Origin: Streptococcus suis
GTDB taxonomy: Bacteria > Bacillota > Bacilli > Lactobacillales > Streptococcaceae
Reading direction: 5' to 3'
DNA: 64,000 nucleotides
Assembly: GCF_019856455.1 (NCBI RefSeq)
Contig: NZ_CP082205.1
Location: forward strand, 1,860,001-1,924,000
This document shows positions 26,488-37,865 of the stretch, in pieces (within the stretch, counting starts at the first letter, position 1; each line of letters begins with the position of its first letter). The notes under the pieces were generated by a model that was given only the letters and a program-made list of their open reading frames with translations, made no database searches and had not been told where the DNA came from. Made by a program: the position numbers and the translations under genes.

Positions 26488-27888
26488 CTATAGATTGACA
26501 GACTCTAATTTATAAGTAACGGTCTGTACATCTCTGCGGTAGTCTCGAAAGAGAATTTTTGAGAAACGATTTTCTTCCTTCCATTTATTAAATATAGCAT
26601 TGTCCATAAACCCTGCAGACCGACCCCATTGCGCATCAAATTCTCCCTTTCCATTTTCAAACGCCCTATACTCATCCCCACCAGCACCTTCTGACTTATA
26701 GTGATTTAAAATATCCGTGTTACTCTGATCTACTAACTTAGTTAGTTTTAAGCCATCTGGAATGATAAAATAGTATCCACCAATTGATTCATAGAATGCC
26801 CAGTCTCTAAATTTGAAAGTCACTTCCCACTCAATTTTTTTATCGGTTACGGAAGTTGATTCTATCGAAACGGATTGCTGTATTTGAAATGGTTTGCCTG
26901 GATAGTTCGTATCTTGGATGTAAGCCGGTTGTTTCTCATTCGGCAATTCTGGAGTAACAGGGAGGGATTCCATATCCAAATTATTTTCAGCTGACCTTAC
27001 AGCACGCGATGTAAATTCAGAAAGGGTTGAATCCTCAACCTTTGTTTCTGGGGTTGCTTCAGCCTTTGGCTCAGAAATGACATTCTCGATTTCCTCTAGG
27101 TTAGCAGACTGGTTTGGAACTTCATCGTCTTGATTTCCTCCATTCTCAGCTCCTTTTGTAGCTTACTCTTCAACTGTCAATGGCTGTTCTTCTAACGTTT
27201 GATTAGATTCTATTGTCACAAGGCTTTCATCGGTTGATGCCTCCGTATCCGCCTTGATATTTGATCTGATTGTATTACATTATTCTTATCATCTACCCAT
27301 TTCGAAACCCTGTAACCTTTTTTTAGAATAACATCATTCGGTTTTCGATCATTATCAAGCGGAGCTTCTTTAATAGCAATTTCTTTCAAAAATTCTGCTA
27401 ACGTTGTCCCTGCAGAAATTGTTCTTTGGAAATTACCTTGATAAATATAATAACGGAAATCCAAATCCGTAATTTCTGAGTTTTCCCCTCCTTTAACTGT
27501 AACGGTAATCTTATCTTTTGATTTTAAACCTTTTATAGGCGCTTCAGTTTCTTTGTCTACCTCAGGAACTGAAAGGGCTTTCTTTTCTGGTTTCTCAGTG
27601 TTTGGATTTTTATTCGACTTTGGATTTACCTGCTCTAACTTCTTAAGAGTCAATTCTAAACTAGCAACCGAAACGATTTGCTTAAATAGATGATTCTGAT
27701 GATCAAAATATTTCATTACTACAACTAGTGAAATATTTTTCAGTGACTTATCTAAAATCTTTCCTTTTAACCGATAAGTTACTTTCATCAACTTTTACAA
27801 CTGTTCCAAACCACATAAGCGCAATCATAACAGAAGCTAATCCAACCTTACTCTTTCTCAACGAAAAAATTTCAGTCTGTCTATTCAT
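26488..27888 (-). pseudogene. Decayed YSIRK-type surface/secreted protein gene
   Basis: A good ribosome site (AAGGAG) and ATG 27888 start a YSIRK-like signal peptide (FSLRKSKVGLASVMIAL). The frame is lost near 27780, continues in another frame to about 27260 (Lys/Pro-rich linker, then a domain with DLDFRYYIYQGNFQRT), shifts again near 27260, and meets an in-frame TAA at about 27163. It then runs open to 26488 with an acidic linker and a domain containing WEVTFKFRDWAFYESIGGYYFIIPDG. No LPxTG anchor is present at the end. At least two frameshifts and one stop make it non-functional as a single protein. The binding target is not recognisable. Confidence 0.8.
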
Positions 27889-28030
27889 TTTTTCTCCTTG
27901 TTTTCTATCATTTAATACTCAACACACAGTGCCTACTCTAATTATAGAAAACCAATCTCACATAGTATTATGTTTCGTTTGTTTTTTATCTAATCTGCCC
28001 ATGCTCATTCCTAAGAATATGCCTCAAAAC

Positions 28031-28086
28031 AAAGCTGGGCTCAAGCCCAGGACTACTACTCAGAGTTCGTCTTCCCACTCCCAAAA
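28031..28086. repeat. Partial copy of the GGGAGTGGGAAG..GCCCAGC repeat
   Basis: Inverted relative of the ends of the 11927-12098 element: AGCTGGGCTCAAGCCCAG hairpin, then a match to CAGAGTTCGTCTTCCCAC. It lies between the pseudogene and the folD terminator. Nothing else is seen in 27889-28030. Confidence 0.65.
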
Positions 28087-28120
28087 TAAAAAATACCAGC
28101 TACACCACATAGCTGATATT
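28087..28120 (-). terminator. Terminator of folD
   Basis: ATATCAGCTA, 7-base loop, TAGCTGGTAT then TTTTTTATTTT on the minus strand. Confidence 0.75.
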
Positions 28121-28128
28121 TCAGATAA

Positions 28129-28977
28129 TTATTTTGTACTTCTGAAACAAGCTTCATAGGTCTGTTCCATCAACATGGTAATAGTCATCGGACCAACACC
28201 ACCTGGAACTGGGGTAATATAACTTGCCACTTCTGATACCTCATCGTATTTGACATCACCGATTAGCTTGCCATTTTCATCACGATTCATACCAACATCA
28301 ATCACCACGGCACCTGGCTTAACAAATTCTTTGGTCACAAAATGACCACGACCAATGGCAACAACAAGAATATCGGCCTGACGAGCAAGCTCTGGCAAGT
28401 TTTTGGTGCGAGAATGCGCAATCGTTACAGTAGCATTGGCATCCAGCAGCAGCTGTGCCATCGGTTTACCAACAATATTAGAACGACCAATAACTAAAGC
28501 TGACTTCCCTTCCAGCTCAATCTGATATTCCTTGAACATTTCCATAATTCCTGCTGGAGTAGATGGAATCATGACAGGATGACCTGACCAAAATTTCCCC
28601 ATATTAGTCGGATGAAAACCATCCACATCCTTATCTGGGTCAATGGCCAACAAGACCTTCTCCTCGCTGATGTGGGCTGGTAAGGGCAATTGCACCAAAA
28701 TACCATGCCATTCATCATCCTGATTATAGCGCTCAATCAAATCCAACAAGTCTGACTCAGAAATCGTATCTGGAACGCGAACAACCTCACTCTTGAATCC
28801 AGCAGCTAGAGCTGACCGCTCCTTATTCCGTACATAGACCTGACTAGCAGGATTTTCGCCAACTAAAATAACTACAAGACCTGGTACCAATCCCTTTTCT
28901 TCTTTTAATCGAGCAGTTTTCTCCGCCAAGGCAGCCTGCAATTTTACACCTAGTGCTTTCCCATCAATGACTGTCAT
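28129..28977 (-). CDS. folD: Bifunctional methylenetetrahydrofolate dehydrogenase / methenyltetrahydrofolate cyclohydrolase
   Basis: 282 residues, normal Fol[19 protein letters not shown] carries the catalytic Tyr and Lys, followed by [12 protein letters not shown], the NADP-binding [17 protein letters not shown] and the end [15 protein letters not shown]. It interconverts one-carbon folates for purine, thymidylate and formyl-methionine synthesis. Single gene with AGGAGT before ATG 28977. Confidence 0.97.
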   Translation of the reverse strand: MTVIDGKALGVKLQAALAEKTARLKEEKGLVPGLVVILVGENPASQVYVRNKERSALAAGFKSEVVRVPDTISESDLLDLIERYNQDDEWHGILVQLPLPAHISEEKVLLAIDPDKDVDGFHPTNMGKFWSGHPVMIPSTPAGIMEMFKEYQIELEGKSALVIGRSNIVGKPMAQLLLDANATVTIAHSRTKNLPELARQADILVVAIGRGHFVTKEFVKPGAVVIDVGMNRDENGKLIGDVKYDEVSEVASYITPVPGGVGPMTITMLMEQTYEACFRSTK

Positions 28978-29065
28978 ACCTACACTCCTTTTGTTTTTTC
29001 TATTATACCCTAAAATTCTCCGACTGACTATACTTGTACAAAGTAGACTATAGCATATAGCAAAA

Positions 29066-29090
29066 AACTCCGAACAATGTCGGAGTCGTA
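29066..29090 (-). terminator. Terminator of the amino-acid ABC operon
   Basis: ACTCCGA/TCGGAGT stem followed by TTTTTT on the minus strand, separated from the ATPase stop codon by the 29107-29210 repeat. Confidence 0.7.
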
Positions 29091-29106
29091 CTTATTTGTT
29101 CATTTA

Positions 29107-29210
29107 CAGTCATTTGAATTAACTTTGATACATCGTCACTTTCGACTTGCCGTACTTTAGTACAGCCTGCGCCTCAGTTCCTTGTCTGAAAGCTAATTCA
29201 TTCGACTATA
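29107..29210. repeat. Short form of the mvaS-end repeat, directly behind the ABC ATPase stop codon
   Basis: On the minus strand it begins TATAGTCGAATGAATTAGCTT right after the TAA and ends with the inverse TTAATTCAAATGACTG. Both ends and the core match 8667-8710 and 8950-8997, but the extra internal modules of that copy are absent. Confidence 0.85.
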
Positions 29211-29945
29211 TTACAAGACCTTAGACAAGAAATCCTTGGTCCGTTCTTCCTTGGTATGTTCAAAGACTTCTTCAGGCGTTCCATCCTCCACGATGACACC
29301 GCCATCCATAAAGATAACCCTGTCAGCTACCTCACGCGCAAATCCCATCTCATGAGTCACGATAACCATGGTCATCCCTGACTTGGCCAAATCCTGCATA
29401 ACAGCAAGAACTTCACCAACCATTTCAGGATCTAGTGCAGAGGTCGGTTCATCAAAAAGTAGGACATCTGGGTCCATGGCCAGACCACGTGCAATAGCGA
29501 TCCGCTGTTGCTGACCACCTGAAAGACTTTGTGGATAGGCATTCGCCTTATCTGGCAATCCTACCTTTTCAAGTAATTCCTTAGCCTTCTTCTCAGCCTC
29601 ATCCTTTGCAATTCCCTTTGTCTTAATAGGTGATAAAGTAATATTATCTAATACCGTCATATTTGGAAAAAGATTGAACTGTTGAAAAACCATTCCCATC
29701 TTTTCACGCATCTTGAAAATATCATTTGACTTGTCAGTAATATCAACACCTTCAAATGTAACAGTTCCCTTGGTTGGTACTTCTAAGAGGTTCATTGTAC
29801 GTAAGAAAGTCGATTTCCCTGACCCTGATGGACCGATAATAACAACCACCTGACCTTGTTGAATATCTAAATCAATTCCTTTTAGAACCTCATTCTTTCC
29901 GAAGTACTTATGTAAATCCTTGATAGAAATAATCGCATTAGACAT
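29211..29945 (-). CDS. glnQ: Polar amino-acid ABC transporter ATP-binding protein (GlnQ type)
   Basis: 244 residues. Walker A is [15 protein letters not shown] near 38, the Q loop [16 protein letters not shown], the signature [19 protein letters not shown], and Walker [16 protein letters not shown]. The pattern is that of glutamine/arginine-type transporters. It overlaps the permease gene by 8 bases. No substrate-binding protein gene is adjacent, so the specificity is unknown and the receptor must be encoded elsewhere. Confidence 0.93.
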   Translation of the reverse strand: MSNAIISIKDLHKYFGKNEVLKGIDLDIQQGQVVVIIGPSGSGKSTFLRTMNLLEVPTKGTVTFEGVDITDKSNDIFKMREKMGMVFQQFNLFPNMTVLDNITLSPIKTKGIAKDEAEKKAKELLEKVGLPDKANAYPQSLSGGQQQRIAIARGLAMDPDVLLFDEPTSALDPEMVGEVLAVMQDLAKSGMTMVIVTHEMGFAREVADRVIFMDGGVIVEDGTPEEVFEHTKEERTKDFLSKVL

Positions 29946-30627
29946 GGAACTGCCCTCCCTTGTTCAACTTTTTCTCAAACGACTGAATAATCACTGTTAG
30001 CACCGTTGTCATAATTAGATAATAGCTCGCTGCAAATACAAGTGGTGTTAAAGGAATATAAGAAGTGGATTGAACTGTCTGAGCACCGTTCCATAATTCC
30101 ATCACACCGATGGTTGACAAAAGTGAACTATCCTTAACAATAGTCACAAATTCATTTCCTAAGGCTGGAAGAATATTCTTGATAGCCTGTGGCATGATAA
30201 CGTAACGCATCGCCTGCTTTGGTCTAATACCAAGCGAATAAGCTGCTTCCAGCTGTCCTTTTGGTACAGCATTAATACCTGCACGAACAGTTTCAGATAC
30301 ATAGGCACCCGAGTTCATCGAAATAACAATGATACCTGGAATCAAGCGCGTCAAATCAACCGTCAAAATTCCAAGCTGAAAAGTTGGTGCTACAAAATGT
30401 GTCATCGCAAAAGCAATCATAATCTGGACAATCATCGGTGTCCCACGGAAAATCCAGACATAGATATTGGCAGTCCAAGCTAAAACTTTATACTTACTAC
30501 GCTGAGCAAAGGCAAGCAACACACCTAAAATACTACCAAAAAATACTGAGAAAAATGCAATAATGAGGGTAACAATTGCCCCATAATTAAAATAAGCCCA
30601 ATACTCAGGCAAAAAAGAAAAATTCAT
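29938..30627 (-). CDS. Polar amino-acid ABC transporter permease (HisM/GlnP type)
   Basis: 229 residues with about five transmembrane helices. The family start [28 protein letters not shown] and the cytoplasmic coupling loop ([33 protein letters not shown]) are clear. It forms an inner-membrane uptake system with the ATPase that follows. Unlike fused streptococcal GlnP proteins it has no substrate-binding domain. First gene of the two-gene operon. Confidence 0.92.
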   Translation of the reverse strand: MNFSFLPEYWAYFNYGAIVTLIIAFFSVFFGSILGVLLAFAQRSKYKVLAWTANIYVWIFRGTPMIVQIMIAFAMTHFVAPTFQLGILTVDLTRLIPGIIVISMNSGAYVSETVRAGINAVPKGQLEAAYSLGIRPKQAMRYVIMPQAIKNILPALGNEFVTIVKDSSLLSTIGVMELWNGAQTVQSTSYIPLTPLVFAASYYLIMTTVLTVIIQSFEKKLNKGGQFHV

Positions 30628-30720
30628 TCATCTTACTCCAATTCTGTCATTTAGAGTCTATTATACCATTTTTGAATATTTATGCAATACTTTTATTTAT
30701 AATATTCAATTTACACAAGA

Positions 30721-30746
30721 AAAAAGCACCCTTAGGTGCCTCTCAC
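30721..30746 (-). terminator. Terminator of the YkuJ-like gene
   Basis: GGCACC, a short loop, GGTGC then TTTTTT on the minus strand. Confidence 0.75.
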
Positions 30747-30752
30747 TTCTTC

Positions 30753-30983
30753 TTAGTACAATAGCTCATAGATTTCCATTGCAATCAAGTCAATGCTGTC
30801 AAACGCGTACGTTTCACGAGCAGCAACATCACGCAAGGTAAATACTGAACCATTTTCCTCGTCATAGCTATAAGCCACTTCTGCAACAACAATACCATCA
30901 CGTTCGAAATTACGTTTCAACGTACCGCCGTCATTAGCCATAGCCTCCAGACGATTGATAATTCTCACCAAATGTGATTCCAT
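30753..30983 (-). CDS. YkuJ-like DUF1797 family protein
   Basis: 76 residues, small and acidic, without membrane segments: LVRIINRLEAMANDGGTLKRNFERDG and YAFDSIDLIAMEIYELLY are typical of the conserved Firmicutes family. The function is unknown. Single gene with GGAGAACG before the ATG and its own terminator, divergent from clpE. Confidence 0.85.
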   Translation of the reverse strand: MESHLVRIINRLEAMANDGGTLKRNFERDGIVVAEVAYSYDEENGSVFTLRDVAARETYAFDSIDLIAMEIYELLY

Positions 30984-31109
30984 ATTCGTTCTCCTAATCC
31001 TTTTTATAGGAATATTTTACCACATATTGCCAAAAAAGTCTTATTTTTTCCCTATTTTCTTCCTATCGCCCTATTTTTCATAGAAAGTTTTTCCAAGCGT
31101 AGCAGTTTC

Positions 31110-31137
31110 TTGATTTTTCTATGAATCTTGTTATAAT
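31110..31137 (+). promoter_or_regulatory. Promoter of clpE
   Basis: -35 TTGATT, 16-base spacer, -10 TATAAT, upstream of the CtsR-type operator. Confidence 0.65.
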
Positions 31138-31146
31138 AAAGCTAGA

Positions 31147-31163
31147 ACTGACCTTTTTTGACT
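31147..31163 (+). promoter_or_regulatory. CtsR-type operator in the clpE leader
   Basis: ACTGACC TTT TTTGACT: two heptads with a 3-base spacer that fit the inverse of the CtsR consensus (GGTCAAA-N3-GGTCAAA) with three mismatches. Its place just downstream of the -10 box fits repression of a heat-shock Clp gene. Confidence 0.7.
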
Positions 31164-31206
31164 ATTTAACAATAGGTCACATTTTTTCACAGAAAGAGGT
31201 AGAATT

Positions 31207-33435
31207 ATGCTCTGCAAAAATTGTAATATCAACGACGCAACGATCCATCTCTACACCAACTTAAACGGTAAACAGCAGCAGGTAGACCTCTGTCACAACT
31301 GCTACCAAATCATGAAAACAGACCCTAATAATGCCATCCTACGTGGGTTGGGAGATTTAACAAATCCTAACAATATGGATCCCTTTAGTGAATTTTTCAA
31401 TCACCTAGGTGGCTATCCTGGCAATACCCCTGCTGGAAAAAATCGCGAACAGACTCCTCCCACTCAAGCCGGTGGGCATAATGGACGTGGTGGACAGACC
31501 CCTCCTCCGCAACAACCCCAACAACCAAATGGACTCCTTGAAGAATTTGGTATCAACGTTACCGAAATTGCCCGTCGTGGGGATATTGATCCAGTAATCG
31601 GTCGCGATCAAGAAATTACCCGTGTCATCGAAATTCTAAACCGTCGTACAAAAAACAACCCTGTTCTTATCGGTGAGCCTGGTGTAGGTAAAACAGCGGT
31701 TGTTGAAGGCTTGGCTCAAAAAATTGTCGATGGCGATGTCCCACAGAAATTACGAGACAAGGAAGTCATTCGTCTGGATGTTGTCAGCCTCGTACAAGGA
31801 ACAGGTATCCGCGGACAATTTGAAGAACGCATGCAAAAACTCATGGAAGAAATCCGTAATCGTCGCGAAATCATTCTTTTTATTGACGAGATTCATGAAA
31901 TTGTCGGTGCTGGCTCTGCAGGCGATGGTAACATGGATGCAGGCAATATCCTCAAACCAGCCCTCGCACGTGGTGAAATGCAACTAGTCGGTGCAACAAC
32001 GCTCAACGAGTACCGTATCATTGAAAAAGATGCCGCCCTAGAACGCCGTATGCAACCTGTAAAAGTTGAAGAACCAAGTGTCGAAGAAACCATTACTATT
32101 CTCAAAGGTATCCAAAATAAATACCAGGATTACCATCATGTTAAATACTCCGATGCTGCTATCGAAGCTGCCGCAGTACTGTCCAACCGCTACATTCAAG
32201 ACCGTTTCCTACCAGACAAAGCTATTGACCTTCTGGATGAAGCTGGTTCAAAAATGAATTTGACCCTCAACTTTATTGATCCAAAGGAAATTGACCAACG
32301 CCTGATTGATGCCGAAAATCGTAAAGCACAAGCTACACGGGATGAGGACTATGAAAAAGCGGCCTATTTCCGTGACCAAATTGCTAAGTACAAGGAGATG
32401 CAAAAGGCAACTATCAGCGAAGAAGATATTCCACTCATTACTGAAAAAGAAATTGAAGCCATCGTTGAGCAAAAAACAAATATCCCAGTTGGTGATTTAA
32501 AAGAAAAGGAACAGTCCCAGCTTGTGAACCTCGCTAGTGACTTAAAAGCCCATGTTATCGGACAAGATGAAGCAGTTGACAAGATAGCTAAAGCCATCCG
32601 CCGTAATCGTGTCGGTCTCGGTGCTCCAAATCGTCCCATTGGATCCTTCCTCTTTGTCGGACCAACAGGTGTCGGTAAAACCGAATTGTCTAAGCAATTA
32701 GCTATCGAACTCTTCGGTTCGGCGGACAGCATGATCCGCTTCGACATGTCCGAATACATGGAAAAACACGCTGTCGCTAAACTCGTCGGAGCTCCTCCAG
32801 GCTATGTAGGCCATGAGGAGGCTGGACAATTGACTGAAAAAGTCCGTCGTAATCCTTACTCACTCATCCTCCTTGACGAAGTTGAAAAAGCCCACCCAGA
32901 TGTCATGCACATGTTCCTTCAGGTCTTAGACGATGGGCGTCTGACAGATGGACAAGGTCGTACTGTCAGCTTCAAAGATACCATCATCATCATGACATCA
33001 AATGCTGGTACTGGAAAAGTTGAAGCAAGTGTCGGTTTTGGTGCGGCTATAGAAGGGCGGACTCAATCAGTCCTTGGCCAACTTAACAATTTCTTCACAC
33101 CTGAATTTATGAACCGATTTGACGGTATTATTGAGTTCCAACCACTGAGCAAGGAAAACCTACTTGAAATCGTCAGCCTCATGCTAGACGATGTAAACAA
33201 ACGCCTTTCTCACAATGGCATCAGCCTCCATGTAACAGATAAAGTTAAGGAGAAATTAGTGGAGCTTGGCTACGATCCAAAGATGGGAGCTCGTCCACTA
33301 CGCAGAACCATCCAAGATCAGATTGAAGATGCTATCACCGACTTCTACTTAGAACATCCAGCAGAAAAAGACCTACGTGCTGTCATGTCAAGTAAAGGTA
33401 CAATTCAAATCAAGGCACAAACAAAGACAAAATAA
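31207..33435 (+). CDS. clpE: ATP-dependent Clp protease ATP-binding subunit ClpE
   Basis: 742 residues. The N-terminal zinc finger (LCKNCN..LCHNC, residues 2-30) defines ClpE. A Pro/Gln-rich linker follows, then AAA+ domain 1 (Walker A GEPGVGKT at 156-163), a UVR-like middle segment ([19 protein letters not shown]) and AAA+ domain 2 (GPTGVGKT at 485-492, with the sensor and arginine region near [10 protein letters not shown]). It unfolds substrates for ClpP and disassembles CtsR-related aggregates under stress. Monocistronic with AGAGGT before the ATG. Confidence 0.97.
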   Translation: MLCKNCNINDATIHLYTNLNGKQQQVDLCHNCYQIMKTDPNNAILRGLGDLTNPNNMDPFSEFFNHLGGYPGNTPAGKNREQTPPTQAGGHNGRGGQTPPPQQPQQPNGLLEEFGINVTEIARRGDIDPVIGRDQEITRVIEILNRRTKNNPVLIGEPGVGKTAVVEGLAQKIVDGDVPQKLRDKEVIRLDVVSLVQGTGIRGQFEERMQKLMEEIRNRREIILFIDEIHEIVGAGSAGDGNMDAGNILKPALARGEMQLVGATTLNEYRIIEKDAALERRMQPVKVEEPSVEETITILKGIQNKYQDYHHVKYSDAAIEAAAVLSNRYIQDRFLPDKAIDLLDEAGSKMNLTLNFIDPKEIDQRLIDAENRKAQATRDEDYEKAAYFRDQIAKYKEMQKATISEEDIPLITEKEIEAIVEQKTNIPVGDLKEKEQSQLVNLASDLKAHVIGQDEAVDKIAKAIRRNRVGLGAPNRPIGSFLFVGPTGVGKTELSKQLAIELFGSADSMIRFDMSEYMEKHAVAKLVGAPPGYVGHEEAGQLTEKVRRNPYSLILLDEVEKAHPDVMHMFLQVLDDGRLTDGQGRTVSFKDTIIIMTSNAGTGKVEASVGFGAAIEGRTQSVLGQLNNFFTPEFMNRFDGIIEFQPLSKENLLEIVSLMLDDVNKRLSHNGISLHVTDKVKEKLVELGYDPKMGARPLRRTIQDQIEDAITDFYLEHPAEKDLRAVMSSKGTIQIKAQTKTK

Positions 33436-33439
33436 GAAA

Positions 33440-33472
33440 ATAGAGCTGCTCCCTACGAGTAGCCTATTTTAC
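33440..33472 (+). terminator. Terminator of clpE
   Basis: AGCTGCTC, 5-base loop, GAGTAGC then CTATTTTACT; imperfect stem. Confidence 0.55.
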
Positions 33473-33569
33473 TGTTTTGATACTCTATTTTTCTAAATTC
33501 TTCCCCATCTCCATCCTATAAAAAAACTTTACTTTGTAAAGCCTATCACAAGGAAAAATAATAAAAAAG

Positions 33570-33578
33570 TGGTATAAT
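33570..33578 (+). promoter_or_regulatory. Extended -10 promoter of the NUDIX gene
   Basis: TGGTATAAT, about 40 bases before the start. Confidence 0.6.
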
Positions 33579-33614
33579 GTATACAACTCATTCCAATTAT
33601 GAAAGAGGATAGAA

Positions 33615-34082
33615 TTGCCTATGGAGAAAATTGCTGTATTTGGAGAAAAGAAGGCTGGCGTCAGCTACCAGAGTCGCTTTGGTGTTTACGCAGTTATCCC
33701 AGATGAAAAGAAAGAACAGATTATACTCGTTCAAGCACCAAACGGAGCTTGGTTTCTTCCTGGTGGAGAAATTGAAAAGGGAGAAAATCACCTCATTGCT
33801 TTGGAGCGCGAATTGATGGAAGAGCTTGGATTCACCGCTGAAATCGGAAAATACTTTGGTCAGGCTGACGAATACTTCTACTCTAGCCACCGCGATACCC
33901 ATTTCTATAATCCAGCCTACATCTATGAAGTAACTAGCTACCATCAAATAGGACAACCACTAGAAGATTTCAACCATATTGCCTGGTTCCCAGTCAATGA
34001 AGCCATCTATAAACTCAAACGTGGTAGTCACAAATGGGGCATTGAACAATGGAAATTGCAAGAAAATTCATTCAATAACTAG
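33615..34082 (+). CDS. NUDIX hydrolase
   Basis: 155 residues. The Nudix box reads GGEIEKGENHLIALERELMEELGF (about 52-75), with the metal-binding REL..EE residues. The N-terminal part FGEKKAGVSYQSRFGVYAVI is typical of the streptococcal MutT-like group. It hydrolyses a nucleoside diphosphate-linked compound; the substrate is not predictable. The start is uncertain: TTG 33615 is 5 bases after AGAGGA, while ATG 33621 is about 11 bases away. Confidence 0.88.
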   Translation: MPMEKIAVFGEKKAGVSYQSRFGVYAVIPDEKKEQIILVQAPNGAWFLPGGEIEKGENHLIALERELMEELGFTAEIGKYFGQADEYFYSSHRDTHFYNPAYIYEVTSYHQIGQPLEDFNHIAWFPVNEAIYKLKRGSHKWGIEQWKLQENSFNN

Positions 34083-34102
34083 TAAAAACACTCTAATCGT
34101 GC

Positions 34103-34108
34103 TATAAT
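34103..34108 (+). promoter_or_regulatory. -10 box of the DUF1827 gene
   Basis: TGCTATAAT (extended -10) just behind the NUDIX stop codon. Confidence 0.55.
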
Positions 34109-34136
34109 GTAGCCAAAGAGATAGAGGAGGTTCCAC

Positions 34137-34445
34137 ATGAAAATCATTAACACGACAAATAGTCATCCCAATCTTGTCCAAAGCCAGTTGGCTAATACTG
34201 ATGCTTTCCTAGTAGAGACTTATTCTGCAGGTAATACAGACGTTATTTTCACACAGGCACCCCGTCATTATGAACTCTTGATTAGTAATAAATACCGTGC
34301 AGTACAACAAAATGAAATCGAGCAAATTCGTGATTTCTTCCTTCATCGAAAAATTGATGAACGAACTATTAACAAGGCTGCCATTCAAACGATTCACACA
34401 GACCGTTTGATTGAAATGTCTATTCCCATTATCGCAGAAGTGTAA
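34137..34445 (+). CDS. DUF1827 family protein
   Basis: 102 residues, soluble. MKIINTTNSHPNLVQSQLANTDA and HYELLISNKYRAVQQNEIE are as in the conserved lactobacillales family of unknown function. Strong ribosome site GAGGAGG before the ATG, own promoter and terminator. Confidence 0.85.
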   Translation: MKIINTTNSHPNLVQSQLANTDAFLVETYSAGNTDVIFTQAPRHYELLISNKYRAVQQNEIEQIRDFFLHRKIDERTINKAAIQTIHTDRLIEMSIPIIAEV

Positions 34446-34446
34446 G

Positions 34447-34468
34447 AAGCCAGATGGCTTCTTTTTTC
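34447..34468 (+). terminator. Terminator of the DUF1827 gene
   Basis: AGAAGCC AGAT GGCTTCT then TTTTT. Confidence 0.85.
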
Positions 34469-34469
34469 T

Positions 34470-34567
34470 ATTTATATCAAAAGTAGCCTAGGAAACGAAG
34501 CCGAAGATAGAACTGGAGTTCATCAAGGCTCTTGACAACGGATAATTTTGATTTTCGAAGAGTATTA
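34470..34567. repeat. MITE-like intergenic repeat, copy 3 (inverted, one end worn)
   Basis: Reverse orientation relative to copies 1 and 2. The ATACTCAATG end is replaced by unrelated sequence. It lies between the convergent DUF1827 and ileS genes. Confidence 0.8.
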
Positions 34568-34615
34568 CAAAAAAGCCTATCGCTAGATAGACTTTAACAA
34601 ATGTATTGTGATTAC

Positions 34616-37405
34616 TTAAGCTTCAAAACCTTGAGCTACTGCTTCAGCAAAGTTTTCTTCCACTACGCTTGCACAGTGGTCACAGATTGTCGCACCATAG
34701 CTGCGCTCTGCAACACTAGTATCAATGCGGCGGCAACGGTCACATACTTCACCGCTTGCACGCTCTACAGTAAAGGCAACTTCTTCTACCAGAACAGCAC
34801 TTTCAGGAGCTGCTTCCGTGGTTACTGTCAAGTTTGAAACGATAAGCAACTGAGCAAGGTCTACATTCAAGCTCTCCAAGAAGGACTTGGTTTCAGCTGA
34901 GACATAGGCAGTCAAATGAGCTTCAAGTGACTTACCAATCACTTTTTCATTACGCGCTTCTTCCAAGGCTTTTTGTGCCTGAGTACGGAAGTTCATAAAG
35001 TTTTCCCAGTCAGCCAAAAGCTGCGCTTCATTGGCAAAGGTTTCCACCTCTGGCATTTCCGCCAATTGTACGAACTCTTCTGCTTCGTGTTCCAAGTATG
35101 ACCAGATTTCCTCTGCCGTGTGTGGTAAGATTGGGGTCAAGAGCTTGGTAATTTTCACCAAGATGTCATAGAAGACTGTCTGCATCTGACGACGAGAAAG
35201 TGATTTAGCACCATCAATGTAGACGACATCTTTGGCAAAATCGAGGTAGAAGGCTGACAAATCAAGGGTCACAAAGTTGACAACAGACTTGTAAATAGCC
35301 ATGAAGTCATAGTTATCGTAAGCTTCACGGATTTGAGCTACCAATTTATTGAATTTCACCAAGAGATACTGGTCAACAGAACGAAGCTCTTCGTATGCCA
35401 CCGTATCACTTGCAGGATTGAAATCAGAAGTGTTGGCAATCAAGAAGCGAAGGGTATTACGGATTTTACGGTAGGTTTCAGAAACCTGTCCAAGAATATC
35501 CATAGACACACGTACGTCGTTTGAAGTATCAACGGAAGTTACCCACAGACGCAAGATTTCTGCACCAAATTGTTTCTCAACATCACTTGGAAGAATGGTA
35601 TTGCCAAGAGATTTAGACATCTTCATGCCTTTACCGTCCAATACAAAGCCCTGTGACAAGACAGCCTTGTATGGCGCATGACCATTTACGGCTACAGAGG
35701 TAATCAAGGATGAATTAAACCAACCACGGTATTGGTCAGAACCTTCTAGGTAGAGGTCTGCTGGGTAAGCAAGGTTTTCACGGGCGTTCATGACACCATT
35801 CCAAGATGAACCTGAGTCGAACCATACGTCCATGATGTCTGTTTCTTTGGTAAATTCGCCATTTGGTGAACCTGGATGAGTGAAACCAGCTGGCAAAAGA
35901 TCTTTGGCTTCAGATTTCCACCAGATGATAGAACCATGTTCCTCAAAGAGAGCTGCTACATGGTCTGTAACTTCCTTGGTCATGATGGCTGTGCCGTCTT
36001 CAGCATAGAAGATAGGGAGTGGCACACCCCAAGCACGTTGACGAGAGATGACCCAGTCACCGCGGTCACGGATCATGTTGTAAAGACGCGTTTTACCCCA
36101 AGATGGATTGAAAGTTGTTGCTTCGATTTGGTCCAAGATTTCCTGACGGAATTTAGAAACAGAGGCAAACCACTGTGGCACTGCACGCCAGATGATTGGC
36201 TTCTTGGTTCTCCAGTCAAATGGGTAGGAGTGATTGATCACTTCACTAGCAAGGAGCAAGTCACCCAATTTTTCCTTAACAGTTGGCACAACCTTGTCAT
36301 AGAATTGACCTTCAAAATCAGGACCAGCAGCCTCGTTCATGATTCCACGCTCGCTAACCGTTACGGCAACTTCCAAGTCATATTTGACACCAACATTGTA
36401 GTCATCCTCACCAAAGCCTGGAGCCGTATGGACGATACCAGTACCTGAGTCCGTTGTAACATGCTCACCCAAGATGACCAATTCATCCACTTCTCTATCC
36501 CATGGGTGTTCGGTCACGATATATTCAAATTCAGCACCCTTGTGTTTTGAAATCACTTCGAAGGATTCCCAACCGAATTTGGCTGCCAAGCTATCAACCA
36601 AGGCTTCTGCCAAGACATACTTACGGTCAGAGCCAGCAGGTTGAACCAAGACATAGTCAATGTCTGCTCCCATTGTCAAACCGCGAGAAGCCGTTACCGT
36701 AAATGGAGTGGTTGTCCAGACAACGATGTAGCTATCCGTATCCAAGAGCCCCTTGCCATCTTTGACCTTGTTAGCATAGTAAAGAGATGTCGAGTCAATG
36801 TCGTGATATTCAATTTCAGCTTCTGCAAGGGCAGACTCAGATGACCATGACCAGTAGACAGGCTTAGCACCGCGGTAGATATAGCCCTTGTCTGCCATGG
36901 CACCGAAGACACGGATTTGAGCTGCTTCGTAGTCTTTAGTCAAAGTGATATATGGATTTTCCCAGTCTGCAGAAACACCCAAGCGTTTAAAATCATCACG
37001 TTGCTTGTCAACTTGACTAAGAGCATAATCACGACACATTTCAAGATATTCAACCAAGTCCATTTCCTTGCGTTTGACACCTTGTTTTGCCAAGACCTGC
37101 TCAATCGGAAGACCATGCGTATCCCAACCTGGTACAAATGGAGCACGGAAACCAGACATTGACTTAGAGCGAACGATAATATCTTTAGAAATCTTGTTCA
37201 AAGCATGTCCAACGTGGATATTTCCGTTAGCGTATGGAGGGCCATCGTGGAGGTGGAAGGCAGGTTTGCCTTCATTGAGTTCTTGGCGACGAGCATACAA
37301 GTTTGCTTCATCCCAGGCCTTTTGCCATTCTGGCTCACGTGTTGGTAAGCCTGCACGCATAGGAAATGCTGTCTTACCTAAGTTGAGTGTTTCTTTTAGT
37401 TTCAT
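34616..37405 (-). CDS. ileS: Isoleucyl-tRNA synthetase
   Basis: About 929 residues, type 1 bacterial IleRS. The HIGH-like motif is in [18 protein letters not shown] (near 60) and KMSKS in [12 protein letters not shown] (near 595). The editing domain has [13 protein letters not shown], and the C-terminal zinc-binding region has CDRCRRID and CDHC. It charges tRNA-Ile. ATG 37405 lies 5 bases from AGGAG; an adjacent ATG at 37408 is too close. It is preceded directly by a GNAT gene, both behind a T-box leader. Confidence 0.97.
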   Translation of the reverse strand: MKLKETLNLGKTAFPMRAGLPTREPEWQKAWDEANLYARRQELNEGKPAFHLHDGPPYANGNIHVGHALNKISKDIIVRSKSMSGFRAPFVPGWDTHGLPIEQVLAKQGVKRKEMDLVEYLEMCRDYALSQVDKQRDDFKRLGVSADWENPYITLTKDYEAAQIRVFGAMADKGYIYRGAKPVYWSWSSESALAEAEIEYHDIDSTSLYYANKVKDGKGLLDTDSYIVVWTTTPFTVTASRGLTMGADIDYVLVQPAGSDRKYVLAEALVDSLAAKFGWESFEVISKHKGAEFEYIVTEHPWDREVDELVILGEHVTTDSGTGIVHTAPGFGEDDYNVGVKYDLEVAVTVSERGIMNEAAGPDFEGQFYDKVVPTVKEKLGDLLLASEVINHSYPFDWRTKKPIIWRAVPQWFASVSKFRQEILDQIEATTFNPSWGKTRLYNMIRDRGDWVISRQRAWGVPLPIFYAEDGTAIMTKEVTDHVAALFEEHGSIIWWKSEAKDLLPAGFTHPGSPNGEFTKETDIMDVWFDSGSSWNGVMNARENLAYPADLYLEGSDQYRGWFNSSLITSVAVNGHAPYKAVLSQGFVLDGKGMKMSKSLGNTILPSDVEKQFGAEILRLWVTSVDTSNDVRVSMDILGQVSETYRKIRNTLRFLIANTSDFNPASDTVAYEELRSVDQYLLVKFNKLVAQIREAYDNYDFMAIYKSVVNFVTLDLSAFYLDFAKDVVYIDGAKSLSRRQMQTVFYDILVKITKLLTPILPHTAEEIWSYLEHEAEEFVQLAEMPEVETFANEAQLLADWENFMNFRTQAQKALEEARNEKVIGKSLEAHLTAYVSAETKSFLESLNVDLAQLLIVSNLTVTTEAAPESAVLVEEVAFTVERASGEVCDRCRRIDTSVAERSYGATICDHCASVVEENFAEAVAQGFEA

Positions 37406-37415
37406 CATAACTCCT

Positions 37416-37859
37416 TTATCTTATAATTAATTCCATTTTCATTTCTTGGCCTTCTAAACCAACGGATTGAAAACCAAGTTTTTCTAAAATGTACCTCATT
37501 TTATGATTGCCGATTACATAATTTACGGTAACCTTATGGCACTGCTGATCATCCTTTGCTCGTCGCAACACTTGCCGAATGACCTCCTTGCCAAAGCCCT
37601 GATTTTGATACTTCTGATCAATGAGCAAGCGCCAGATATAATAACTGTTTTCCATGGGCTGATAGGACAACAAAAGAAATCCCACTGTTAGCTGTCCAGA
37701 TTTAACAGCATATGGAAATAGGACTTCACTATCTCGATACAGCCATGCCTGAGCTAATGAATATTCAACTGACGCCACTCGGCGCTGATCTTTAGGTGCC
37801 ACTTCAAGATCTAGCACCTGATCAAAATTATCTTTGTTTACCAGTTCTAATCGTATCAT
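37416..37859 (-). CDS. GNAT family acetyltransferase, between the T-box leader and ileS
   Basis: 147 residues: [20 protein letters not shown], the conserved [26 protein letters not shown] acetyl-CoA loop (about 82-107), and [14 protein letters not shown] at the end. It resembles the GNATs related to spermidine/aminoglycoside acetyltransferases; the substrate is unknown. It ends 8 bases before ileS and starts right after the leader's terminator, so it should be induced with ileS under isoleucine starvation. Its only ribosome-site-like sequence (GGGAG) lies inside the terminator stem, so translation may also respond to the switch. Confidence 0.85.
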   Translation of the reverse strand: MIRLELVNKDNFDQVLDLEVAPKDQRRVASVEYSLAQAWLYRDSEVLFPYAVKSGQLTVGFLLLSYQPMENSYYIWRLLIDQKYQNQGFGKEVIRQVLRRAKDDQQCHKVTVNYVIGNHKMRYILEKLGFQSVGLEGQEMKMELIIR

Positions 37860-37865
37860 AAAAAA

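Noticed and set aside
29211..30627. Complete amino-acid uptake system
   Set aside because: No substrate-binding protein gene is adjacent, so only ATPase and permease can be claimed.
35876..36448. 190-codon frame opposite ileS
   Set aside because: Antisense to a well-supported synthetase gene; codon-bias shadow without family similarity.
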